Part shown: piece after piece, positions 43,901-50,421 of the stretch
Layout: every line of letters begins with the position of its first letter
Position numbering within the stretch: the stretch's first letter is position 1
NCBI GenBank assembly: GCA_965248855.1
Contig: CBDFKQ010000012.1
Span: 186,001 to 250,000 of the forward strand
Length of the DNA: 64,000 nt
Reading direction: 5' to 3'
DNA from: CBDFKQ01 sp965248855
GTDB lineage: Bacteria > Bacteroidota > Bacteroidia > Cytophagales > 172606-1
Position numbers and translations under genes: made by a program
The notes under the pieces: model-generated
The model's input: the letters and a program-made list of their open reading frames with translations, nothing else
What the model was told of the DNA's origin: nothing
Database searches by the model: none

Positions 43901-44265
43901 GCTGTTTTTTAATTAACAATGGTAATTTTAAATTTACCTTAAAGGAAATGCCTTTTCAGGCGCAATGGTCACCAATAGCAGCCATTGAAACATTGGATTA
44001 TAATAACGATGGTTTATTGGACATTATCCTTACCGGAAACTTTTTCGATGTGTTGCCTGAATTGGGAAGGTATGATGCCAACTATGGATTGGTTTTAAAA
44101 GGAACAGGCAAGGGAAACTTTGAGGTTTTGAATGCTGCGCAAACAGGTTTTTTTGTAAGAGGCCAGGTAAGAAAAATCAAATTGTTAAAAACAGCAAACG
44201 GAAAAAATATTATTTTAATAGCAAAAAATAATGAGTCTTTACAAGTGATAGATTATAAAAAGTGA
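40939..44265 (+). CDS. FG-GAP/VCBS repeat lipoprotein with ASPIC/UnbV domain
   Basis: 1108 residues. A lipoprotein signal ends LILIFACKPKK, so it is probably anchored to the outer membrane. Many FG-GAP calcium-binding blades follow, each with D-x-[DN]-x-D-G type loops (GDINNDGLPDIFVTSN, DVNGDGFLDIYVCNSG, DFDRDGDLDMYLLNNS and later ones to about residue 1060), suggesting a beta-propeller. Near residues 530-600 there is an ASPIC/UnbV-type segment (GIGSKVKVYQKG, then QMPNRGFQSS). Such proteins are frequent in Bacteroidetes near SusCD-like systems, but no SusCD genes are adjacent here. Function: surface binding is likely, ligand unknown. It starts about 115 bp after the transposase. Confidence 0.85.
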   Translation: MRKIFLLSLILIFACKPKKEIPKNTLFETLPPYRTHIDFINKVADTKEFNIFNYRNFYNGGGVAIGDINNDGLPDIFVTSNFEDNKLYLNKGNFEFEDVTQKAGVAGKKSWSTGATFADVNGDGFLDIYVCNSGNRKNDDRANELFINNGNLTFTERANEYGLNDKGFSTHAAFFDFDRDGDLDMYLLNNSFISLNKLNYANLRHERDKSGGGHKFFRNELISKNPHIKNKKIFTDISEEAGIYGSVIGFGLGITVGDVNNDNWLDIYIANDFYERDYLYLNNKNGTFSEVIKKEMNHISLSSMGADMADINNDGNLDIFVTDMLPWDDRRLKTISSFEGYDLTQFKLRQDYHNQYMQNMMHINNGDGTFSELARFSKVHATDWSWGALIFDMDNDGLKDIFVANGIAKDLTDQDFVNFLSGEATMRQALEKKTDNTPELIDKINSNPISNYAFKNEGDLKFENKALAWGLAEPAFSNGSAYGDLDNDGDLDLVVNNVNSPLSVYKNKSVENLKTNFLKVSFKGYDKNLNGIGSKVKVYQKGRTQYLQQMPNRGFQSSVDLSLVFGLGNNPEIDSVQIIWQDDKMQIIKKVKSNTVLIADHKKADLLFIPAKVNPQKTFFDVTVQTKINYKHMESNFVDYKRDPLLKQMYSTQGPAMATGDVNGDGLEDVYLGGGAGQIKKLFIGQKDGTFKDSFSKTLVIDSLSEDVDAIFFDADNDKDLDLFVVTGSNEFISGANELSDKFYLNDGRGNLTKSTNFPDIRENGSCAAASDFDNDGDIDLFVGSRMIPGKYGYDPISFLFINDGAGNFKKDTKRLLQKDELGMITGAVWQDLDNDKFPELILSGDWMPIKIFKNKQGKVFEKEMNIENSSGWWNTIKAADVDNDGDMDFVLGNLGTNSRITAGKELPAELYISDFDKNGTVEQIINCAGEDGKLYPMVLKHDLQMQMPEIKKKFLKYADYAGKQVDEIFSENQLKTAVVKKVTQSKSCFLINNGNFKFTLKEMPFQAQWSPIAAIETLDYNNDGLLDIILTGNFFDVLPELGRYDANYGLVLKGTGKGNFEVLNAAQTGFFVRGQVRKIKLLKTANGKNIILIAKNNESLQVIDYKK

Positions 44266-44301
44266 TGCTAAAATCATATTTGAACAGGTAATAAAATTAC
44301 T

Positions 44302-44649
44302 ATGGCCATAAATGAACATTTAACCAATAGAATAAGGGAAGCTTTAAGTGTAATACCCGACATTGAAATTGAAGAAAAAAAAATGTTTCGCGGAATAACT
44401 TTTATGGTCAATAAAAAAATGTGCTTAAGTATTGGAGGTGAGAGGATTATGTGCAGGATTGACCCTCTTGTTTATGAATCGGCAATTAAAAAAGAGGGTT
44501 GCAGTGCTGTAATTATGAAAGGCAAGGAATACAAAGGCTATGTAAATATAAATGAAGAAGCCATTAAAAATGACAAGGATTTAAAATACTGGATTGATTT
44601 AGCACTTGCTTATAATGAAATAGCCAAGGTTTCAAAAAAGAAAAAATAA
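44302..44649 (+). CDS. TfoX N-terminal domain family protein
   Basis: 115 residues, soluble. It matches the TfoX_N domain: LTNRIREALSVIPDIEIEEKKMFRGITFMVNKKMCLSI near the N-terminus and MCRIDPLVYESAIKKEGC, KGYVNI in the middle. In some Proteobacteria TfoX controls competence, but stand-alone TfoX_N proteins elsewhere have no known role and are often annotated as RNA methyltransferase-like or hypothetical. It starts 36 bp after the FG-GAP gene and ends at a strong terminator. Confidence 0.8.
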   Translation: MAINEHLTNRIREALSVIPDIEIEEKKMFRGITFMVNKKMCLSIGGERIMCRIDPLVYESAIKKEGCSAVIMKGKEYKGYVNINEEAIKNDKDLKYWIDLALAYNEIAKVSKKKK

Positions 44650-44700
44650 AATCGATTTTTTTTTTAATTAATATATCATCAAAGTATTGGATGAAATACA

Positions 44701-44744
44701 AAAAGAAATCCCATTAAAATTGAAATTTTAATGGGATTTCTTTT
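44701..44744. terminator. Bidirectional intrinsic terminator
   Basis: A perfect 20-bp stem with a 4-base TGAA loop: 44701-44720 pairs with 44725-44744. It serves the converging TfoX-like and lipoprotein genes. Confidence 0.9.
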
Positions 44745-44764
44745 AAGGGATAAACTAAATTATT

Positions 44765-45637
44765 TTATTTAATTGTAAATGGAATACTTTTACCTGCCAC
44801 ATTAAAAGTTGCAATCCTATCGCAAGTACCGTTACCAAAATCTATTATCCGTGGAAGCGCATTTGCAGGAGTAATGGTTATCTTTCCACTAACCGGAACC
44901 AAACCTACTTGAACAATACAAGCATAAGTGTATACTAAAGGGCTAATAATTGGGTCAATAATAGCAGAGTATGCTATATTATTACGACTCACTCCATTAA
45001 TATTACCACTAACTGTAACAACATCATCAGAATAATCAGATAATGTTCCCTTTGGATCCCAAACCCTTGTCCTTGTACTGGTCCAAGTAGTGAATGTACC
45101 ATCAAGATATGTTAATTTTGCTCCGGTAACAATTACATTAGTAATATAAGTTTTATCTACAACTAAATGAGTTAATACCTTTTTACCTTCAACTTTTCTG
45201 CCGTCAACTGTATAATTTTCAAGTGTAATAATCTGTACTTTACCCGGTACATGATATTGGCCGGTAAATTTTATATTGATTTTTCCTGTCCTTGTTCTTC
45301 CGTCATTACCTTTAATTCCTACAGATCCAAAATCTATAACGATTTTTCCGGTATCACTTGGTGAAGCTTTTGGAGTGATAGTAATTGTTGCTTTATAAAC
45401 ATCATCAGTAATATTTGCATCTACACGGGATTGGCTCAACCTTCCCATTGAGTTATCACCTTTCGACATAGAGTTTTCAGAAACAGCAATAACATCGTCA
45501 GATGCTGCATTGGTATTAGTATTGTCTTCAGCTGCAAATTCAGGATCGGTTGAACTGTCTTTTTTATTACAGGCAGTAAAAGTAAAAATTAGTGCCAGAG
45601 TAAAAATAAGAGTAATTCTGGTTATTAGATTCTTCAT
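44765..45637 (-). CDS. Hypothetical lipoprotein
   Basis: 290 residues with a lipoprotein signal (LIFTLALIFTFTACNKKDSS). An Asn/Asp/Ser-rich spacer follows to about residue 75; the mature domain then has beta-strand-rich sequence (VYKATITITPKASPSDTGKIVIDFGS, RTGKINIKFTGQYHVPG) and a conserved-looking DFGNGTCDR near the C-terminus. I do not recognise the family. It is divergent from the glycosyltransferase gene and ends at the shared terminator. Confidence 0.6.
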   Translation of the reverse strand: MKNLITRITLIFTLALIFTFTACNKKDSSTDPEFAAEDNTNTNAASDDVIAVSENSMSKGDNSMGRLSQSRVDANITDDVYKATITITPKASPSDTGKIVIDFGSVGIKGNDGRTRTGKINIKFTGQYHVPGKVQIITLENYTVDGRKVEGKKVLTHLVVDKTYITNVIVTGAKLTYLDGTFTTWTSTRTRVWDPKGTLSDYSDDVVTVSGNINGVSRNNIAYSAIIDPIISPLVYTYACIVQVGLVPVSGKITITPANALPRIIDFGNGTCDRIATFNVAGKSIPFTIK

Positions 45638-45732
45638 GTTTGTTTTGGGTTTGTTTTTGGGTTTGTTTTAAAAGTTTTATAATTTTTAATTTGTTATTAT
45701 TTGATTTTTATATTTATAAAGAATTGTCTTTT

Positions 45733-46761
45733 ATGGTTTTGGAAAATTATCCCCCGGTAACTGTTATTTGCCTTTGTTTCAACCATCAAAATTATGTTAT
45801 TCAGGCACTTCAATCTGTAATTGATCAATCCTATACTAATATTCAATTAATCGTTGCCGACGATGCGAGCGAAGATGATTCTCAACAAATAATTTCAAAC
45901 TTTATCATTCACCATCCCGAAATTATTTTTATAAAAAATGAAAAAAACCTCGGTAACTGTATCACTTTTAATAAGGCCTTTGCCTTTGCAAAAGGCAAAT
46001 ACATCATTGACCTTTCGGCAGATGATTTACTATTAAATAACAGAGTGAGCAAACAAGTAACTGACTTTGAAGAATTAACTGAAGAATATGGTGTAATATT
46101 TTCTGATGTTTTTTATATAAATGAAAAAACTGAAATTGTAGGAAAGCAAAACCTGTCACAAAAAATCATTGCTTCAGGCGATATTTATGAAAAAGTTTTA
46201 GAATCTTTTTTTATTTCGGCACCGACAATGATGATTCGAAAAAGTGTGTTAGACGATTTGGATGGGTATGACGAAAATTTGGCTTACGAAGATTTTGATT
46301 TCTGGGTTCGCTCTTCCCGAAAATATTTATATCACTATTCCCCTGAAGCACTTACCTTCAAAAGAAAGCTTCCCGGTTCACTTTCAAATAAATTTTACTT
46401 ACAAAAGCAATATAAATTACAAATGTCCACTTATTTAGTTTGTGAAAAAGCTTTTGTTCTAAATAGAAATGAAGCTGAGAACAAAGCTCTGGCTAAAAGA
46501 GTTAAATATCAATTGCGTCAAGCTTATATAAGTGGAAATGGGGAGGTGATAGAAAATTATAAAAATCTTCTTAATAAATTAAACCGGCTTGATGCCTTTT
46601 CGAAAACATTATTGTTTTTAAACTGCAAAGGAATAAAACCATACAAAACATATTTTATATTGCGTAAGTTAAAGATTACAGTATTCTATTTAGTATGTAA
46701 TATTTCAAACAAAGTTAAATACAAATTTTATGGCTTTAAAGGTGGGAAGCAAAGCTCCTGA
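45733..46761 (+). CDS. Glycosyltransferase family 2 protein
   Basis: 342 residues from the ATG at 45733. A frame extends upstream to 45640, but that part is hydrophobic, Phe-rich and lies in the promoter space of the divergent gene, so it is not used. GT-A fold with VTVICLCFNHQNYVIQALQS, the nucleotide-binding ADDASEDDSQ and the metal-binding D-x-D-like LSADDLLLNN; then AYEDFDFWVRSS as the acceptor-side motif. It would add a sugar to a surface polysaccharide. Its last 32 bases overlap the start of the Bcp gene in another frame, an unusual arrangement. Confidence 0.85.
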   Translation: MVLENYPPVTVICLCFNHQNYVIQALQSVIDQSYTNIQLIVADDASEDDSQQIISNFIIHHPEIIFIKNEKNLGNCITFNKAFAFAKGKYIIDLSADDLLLNNRVSKQVTDFEELTEEYGVIFSDVFYINEKTEIVGKQNLSQKIIASGDIYEKVLESFFISAPTMMIRKSVLDDLDGYDENLAYEDFDFWVRSSRKYLYHYSPEALTFKRKLPGSLSNKFYLQKQYKLQMSTYLVCEKAFVLNRNEAENKALAKRVKYQLRQAYISGNGEVIENYKNLLNKLNRLDAFSKTLLFLNCKGIKPYKTYFILRKLKITVFYLVCNISNKVKYKFYGFKGGKQSS

Positions 46762-47206
46762 TTTTTCAACGCCTTCCACTGAAGGCAAAGATTTCAATTT
46801 GGATAAGGATTTATTTAATAAGGCATGTATTTTATATTTTTATCCAAAAGATTTTACATCCGGGTGTACAAACGAGGCTTGTGGTTTCAGGGATACGTTT
46901 GAAATTTTTGACAATTTAAATATACCGGTTTACGGTATCAGTCGTGATGATGTAGAAACGCATCATAAATTTCGAAAAGCACTTAATTTACCATTTCATT
47001 TATTGGCAGATGTTGATGCAAAAGTATCGAACCTTTATGACACTGTTCCATTACTTATGCCCTTTTTTACAAAAAGGACTACCTACCTGTTAGATAAAAA
47101 ACATAACGTGGCAGCAGTTTATGAAAATATTTTTTCAGCAGAAAAACATATAAAAAGCATGGTTGAAAATTTAAAATCTACAGATAAAACTTTTTTGTTT
47201 AAATAA
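46730..47206 (+). CDS. Peroxiredoxin of the Bcp/PrxQ class
   Basis: 158 residues. The peroxidatic cysteine is C46 and the resolving cysteine C51 in KDFTSGCTNEACGFRD, the C-x4-C spacing of PrxQ/Bcp. APDFSTPSTEGKDFNL at the N-terminus and YGISRDDVETHHKFRKAL are also typical. It reduces peroxides in the cytoplasm with thioredoxin. The ATG at 46730 lies 32 bases inside the glycosyltransferase gene in a different frame, so translation of the two may be coupled. Confidence 0.9.
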   Translation: MALKVGSKAPDFSTPSTEGKDFNLDKDLFNKACILYFYPKDFTSGCTNEACGFRDTFEIFDNLNIPVYGISRDDVETHHKFRKALNLPFHLLADVDAKVSNLYDTVPLLMPFFTKRTTYLLDKKHNVAAVYENIFSAEKHIKSMVENLKSTDKTFLFK

Positions 47207-47295
47207 GGATTATGTAAACAAAAGATGTGTATTGAAATAATAAACTTATTTTTACTGTATGAATTGTAATTTTATAATTACTAAAATATTATATT

Positions 47296-47742
47296 ATGAA
47301 TGAAGAGAAATCCGATAAAAACGGACCGGTGATTGTAATTGAAGATGACGAAGATGATCAATATATGTTGGAAGAAGTTTTCGAAAAATTAAATTATAAA
47401 AATAAAATTGTTTTTTTTAAAGATGGAAATGATGCCCTTGAATACCTAAACTCAAAAAATGAACCTCCATTTTTAATTCTTTCGGATATTAATATGCCAA
47501 AAATAAATGGATTTGAATTGCGAAATAAAATCCAGGCAAATAAATTGTTGCATGTAAAATGTATACCTTACTTATTTTTCACAACAAATGCGAATAAAAA
47601 ATCAGTAATTGAGGCTTATGCAATGTCTGTTCAGGGATTTTTTGTTAAACCCAATAAATATGATGAATTGGAAAGCACCATAAAAAAAATTATGGATTAT
47701 TGGAAAGAGTGTATTGCCCCCAACAAATTTGAAAATGAATAA
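47296..47742 (+). CDS. Single-domain response regulator (Rcp1-like)
   Basis: 148 residues consisting only of a receiver domain. The acidic pocket is EDDEDD (16-21), the phosphoacceptor is D64 in ILSDINMPKINGFE, with a switch Thr in FFTTNANKK and Lys in VKPNKYDEL. There is no output domain, as in the Rcp1/CheY-like regulators that pair with phytochrome or hybrid kinases. No kinase gene is adjacent; the kinases at 29457 and 34454 are possible but unproven partners. Confidence 0.9.
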   Translation: MNEEKSDKNGPVIVIEDDEDDQYMLEEVFEKLNYKNKIVFFKDGNDALEYLNSKNEPPFLILSDINMPKINGFELRNKIQANKLLHVKCIPYLFFTTNANKKSVIEAYAMSVQGFFVKPNKYDELESTIKKIMDYWKECIAPNKFENE

Positions 47743-47865
47743 GCTTAAGTTCATACATCAAAAAAGAATTTTACTTCAGGATCAATAAAAAGGATGAACT
47801 GATAAAATTACCAATCTATCCCTTTCTATTAAATTTTACTTTTCATATTACTTTTACTGAACACC

Positions 47866-47960
47866 ACCTGATAATTAACCAATGTGCCGATTGATCAATC
47901 ATCAGGTTTTGCTCAGGGACTTTGCCTTTATAACCGGCACGTTATTAAATTAAAGTCCTG
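47866..47960. other. Interleaved inverted repeats between converging genes
   Basis: ACCTGAT (47866-47872) can pair with ATCAGGT (47901-47907); GTGCCG (47884-47889) with CGGCAC (47935-47940); and CAGGGACTTT (47914-47923) with AAAGTCCTG (47951-47959, one bulge). The pairs cross one another, so they are alternative or pseudoknot-forming. The segment is GC-richer than its surroundings. Confidence 0.45.
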
Positions 47961-47974
47961 TAATAATTATTAGA

Positions 47975-48391
47975 TTACGCAGGTAAAGCAGCTTTTTGTG
48001 TAGTAACCGCAGTTATATCAGCCACTAATGATGCCAAACGACTGTCTAATTCATTCATGTTAGATTGAAAAATTACCAGGGCAGTTGTACCCGATTTTTG
48101 TTTTCTTTGATTAAGGGTAAACAATTTGTAATCTGCTTTGGTTTTTCGGTTTTCCATTTCAACTTTCGTCGCTCCGTCAGGCAAACCGGCAATTACTGTT
48201 ATTAATGAATTGATTTCAGCCTGAACGCTGGCAACGTTTGTATCAATTGAACTTGCTTTATTGGCAATGTTTTCAATTTTACGTTCCAAACCCAGTTTTT
48301 TATAATCGAGGTCTTTTTGATTTTTTGTCAAAGAAAGTAATACTTTATCACAATCTGATTTTGTTAATAATAAACTTGCACTTAAAGCCAT
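47975..48391 (-). CDS. Hypothetical helical coiled-coil protein
   Basis: 138 residues from the ATG at 48391 (MALSASLLLTKSDCDKV). An upstream in-frame ATG at 48439 would add 16 residues of no clear character and is not preferred. Nearly the whole protein is helical: CDKVLLSLTKNQKDLDYKKL, then VASVQAEINSLITVIAGLP, and a C-terminal segment. No motif of known function was seen; helical bundle or structural roles are possible. The 230 bp before its 3' end contain the interleaved inverted repeats. Confidence 0.6.
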   Translation of the reverse strand: MALSASLLLTKSDCDKVLLSLTKNQKDLDYKKLGLERKIENIANKASSIDTNVASVQAEINSLITVIAGLPDGATKVEMENRKTKADYKLFTLNQRKQKSGTTALVIFQSNMNELDSRLASLVADITAVTTQKAALPA

Positions 48392-48549
48392 AATTTTAAA
48401 TTGTTGAAGAGTGAAAAAATGATTAAAAACATAAGGCAAAATTTGGCTTGGAAACTGCGCGCATTCATATTATTTCCTCGTTTGTTTTACTCTTAATTGA
48501 TGAATCAAATTTCGCCATTTTGAAGTGCTAAAACAATTTAAAAGTCTGA

Positions 48550-48605
48550 ATATCAATATCTTGATATCAGTATATTGATATTGAAAATTAGATATCGGTA
48601 TTTAG
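48550..48605. repeat. 14-bp-period intergenic repeat array, copy 5 (four units)
   Basis: Units ATATCAATATCTTG, ATATCAGTATATTG, ATATTGAAAATTAG and ATATCGGTATTTAG follow each other without gaps over 56 bp. This is the clearest copy and defines the period. Confidence 0.75.
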
Positions 48606-48658
48606 ATGGAGCTATAAAAAGAGAACCAGTTACTTAGAAAAATTATATTTAATATCAT

Positions 48659-48676
48659 CGAAAAATCGATTTTTCG
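48659..48676. promoter_or_regulatory. Perfect 18-bp palindrome, possible operator
   Basis: CGAAAAATCGATTTTTCG is identical to its reverse complement. It lies 137 bp upstream of the 2OG oxygenase start in the divergent region and could be a dimeric repressor site or a cruciform. Confidence 0.4.
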
Positions 48677-48813
48677 TAAATGAAAATATAGTGTTAAAAA
48701 TTAGGAAATGAAGGAGAGATGGGTTTGGAAAAAGATAGGACTTTATAAATAAAATTTGTTTTTTACCTATAAGTAAGACTAATTTTGGGTAAAATGTTAA
48801 TTAACTTTATAGT

Positions 48814-49365
48814 ATGCAACTAAATATTTTGACAAATAACATTTTTACAATTGATGATTTTTTATCCAAACAAGACTGTATAGATTATATTTTAAAAAGT
48901 GAATTTATTGGTTACGAGCCTGCAACAATAAATACGGAAAAAGGGCAAATGATTATTGAAACAGTTCGAAATAACTTTCGTGTTCTGTACAGCAATACAA
49001 CTCTCGCCGACAATCTTTGGCAACAACTTAAGTTTTTTGCACCGAAGCAAATAGGCAATAGTAAGGCTGTTGGATTAAATGAATTATTTCGGTTTTATAA
49101 ATATCAAGTAGGACAACAATTTAAGAAACATCGAGACCAGAGTTACATTCGCAACGATGTTGAGGCAAGTTATTTTACGTTTATGATTTACCTAAATGAC
49201 AATTACGAAGGCGGTGAAACAATGTTTACTAACTTAGTTGTTCAACCAAAACAAGGAAAAGCACTTATTTTTTTTCATGATCTCGAACACGAGGGCTGTT
49301 CAATAAAGCGCGGCATAAAATATGTTTTACGGACTGACATTATGTTTAAAATTGACATTAAATAA
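48814..49365 (+). CDS. 2OG-Fe(II) oxygenase, prolyl-4-hydroxylase-like
   Basis: 183 residues. The Fe(II) facial triad is H106, D108 (KHRDQSY) and H159 (DLEHEG); R173 (YVLRTDI) should bind 2-oxoglutarate. YFTFMIYLNDNYEGGETMF and the short double-stranded beta-helix size match the P4Hc/2OG-FeII_Oxy_3 group. The substrate could be a protein side chain or small molecule. It stands alone, divergent from the coiled-coil gene. Confidence 0.9.
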   Translation: MQLNILTNNIFTIDDFLSKQDCIDYILKSEFIGYEPATINTEKGQMIIETVRNNFRVLYSNTTLADNLWQQLKFFAPKQIGNSKAVGLNELFRFYKYQVGQQFKKHRDQSYIRNDVEASYFTFMIYLNDNYEGGETMFTNLVVQPKQGKALIFFHDLEHEGCSIKRGIKYVLRTDIMFKIDIK

Positions 49366-49393
49366 AAAATAAATGATTCTACCGTTTTTGCAA

Positions 49394-50140
49394 TTAGAAA
49401 ACTTTGAATTTAATTCCAAACTCTAAAGATATCTGGGTTGTTTTAACTTTTAATTTATTGGCGACATACCCTGCTGTAGGAGATACATCGCTAAAATTTG
49501 TCAACATTGGGTTTAATAATCTTGAATAGCTGAGGCTGGAAAATAAAGAAATATTTCTACCTATTGACCTCTCTACTCCCCCACCAAAATAAAAACTTAC
49601 TCCTGTTCTTTTAAAAACCGGGGGGCCGCTATTACCATAACCATTATTTAAAACAGTGTTATGAAAATAGTTGTTTGCGCCATAACTAAAATCGGTATCC
49701 CTTGGCTTTTCTTTCAATTTTATATCTAATAAAACACCTATCTGTCCATAAATTTTAAGTTTTCCATTAATTTTGTTTGTTAAAATTTTTACTGTTACAG
49801 GTATTTGAAGATAATTAAGGTTGTATCTGCTTTGAGAAACATATTTTGCATCATGAAATGGAGGGTTATATAAATCTCCCATATCAAGGTTTACAACTTT
49901 TTTAGTATACCAAGCCCCTGTGGCTATAGCGATATTTTTAGTGAGATAATAATCAGCATTCATACCTAATGAATATCTTACCCCTACGCCTTTTTGCTTT
50001 ACACCGGGGTATGATTCATCATATTCTTTTACATTAGTAAATGAAAGATTTGGTGCAACTCTCAAACCTAAAGTTAATTTTTGAGCTTTTATTGATATAA
50101 AACACATTAATAAAAATAAAGTAGTAAATAATTTTTTCAT
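49394..50140 (-). CDS. PorT-like outer-membrane beta-barrel protein
   Basis: 248 residues with a signal peptide (FTTLFLLMCFISIKAQ). Alternating hydrophobic strands and aromatic residues (GLRVAPNLSFTNVKEY, GVRYSLGMNADYYLTKNIAIATGAWY) and the terminal strand TTQISLEFGIKFKVF ending in Phe are typical of outer-membrane beta-barrels in this phylum (OMP_b-brl_2/PorT family). Function unknown; PorT itself is part of type IX secretion, but this generic family is broad. Converges with the oxygenase gene. Confidence 0.75.
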   Translation of the reverse strand: MKKLFTTLFLLMCFISIKAQKLTLGLRVAPNLSFTNVKEYDESYPGVKQKGVGVRYSLGMNADYYLTKNIAIATGAWYTKKVVNLDMGDLYNPPFHDAKYVSQSRYNLNYLQIPVTVKILTNKINGKLKIYGQIGVLLDIKLKEKPRDTDFSYGANNYFHNTVLNNGYGNSGPPVFKRTGVSFYFGGGVERSIGRNISLFSSLSYSRLLNPMLTNFSDVSPTAGYVANKLKVKTTQISLEFGIKFKVF

Positions 50141-50343
50141 TATGTCTTGTTGATAGGTGATTTCAAATATAATAAATGAGTTTAAAAATTTTAGATTTTA
50201 TGATTTTAATTTTTTTAAAAATATTATTTGATCTTTTAAAAAATCATTTTTTTCTTATATATGGTAGTTGGGCTCCGAAAAATTTAAAGTAAGAAAGTCC
50301 GATGATAGGAGATTTTAAAAACGCCGACTAAAAAAAATTTCAT

Positions 50344-50378
50344 AAAAAAAACCGAATATTTATCATTCGGTTTTTTTT
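50344..50378 (-). terminator. Intrinsic terminator of the giant T9SS gene
   Basis: AAAAAAAACCGAAT (50344-50357) pairs with ATTCGGTTTTTTTT (50365-50378) around a 7-base loop, 44 bp past the stop codon of the 1745-residue gene read on the minus strand. Confidence 0.85.
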
Positions 50379-50421
50379 ATTGAAAAACTAAGTACTGTTA
50401 ATTATTTGAATCTTAATAAAA

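Larger units (their letters stand above)
48392..48813. other. Divergent intergenic region with four repeat units and a long palindrome
   Basis: 422 bases. It holds the most regular 14-bp-period array (48550-48605) and an 18-bp perfect palindrome (48659-48676). No convincing ORF was found. Confidence 0.55.

Noticed and set aside
45640..45732. Extended N-terminus of the GT2 protein
   Set aside because: The added residues are Phe-rich and lie in the promoter region of the divergent gene; the GT-A fold begins after the ATG at 45733.
48392..48439. Longer start of the coiled-coil gene
   Set aside because: The extra 16 residues have no distinct character; the ATG at 48391 begins the helical pattern directly.
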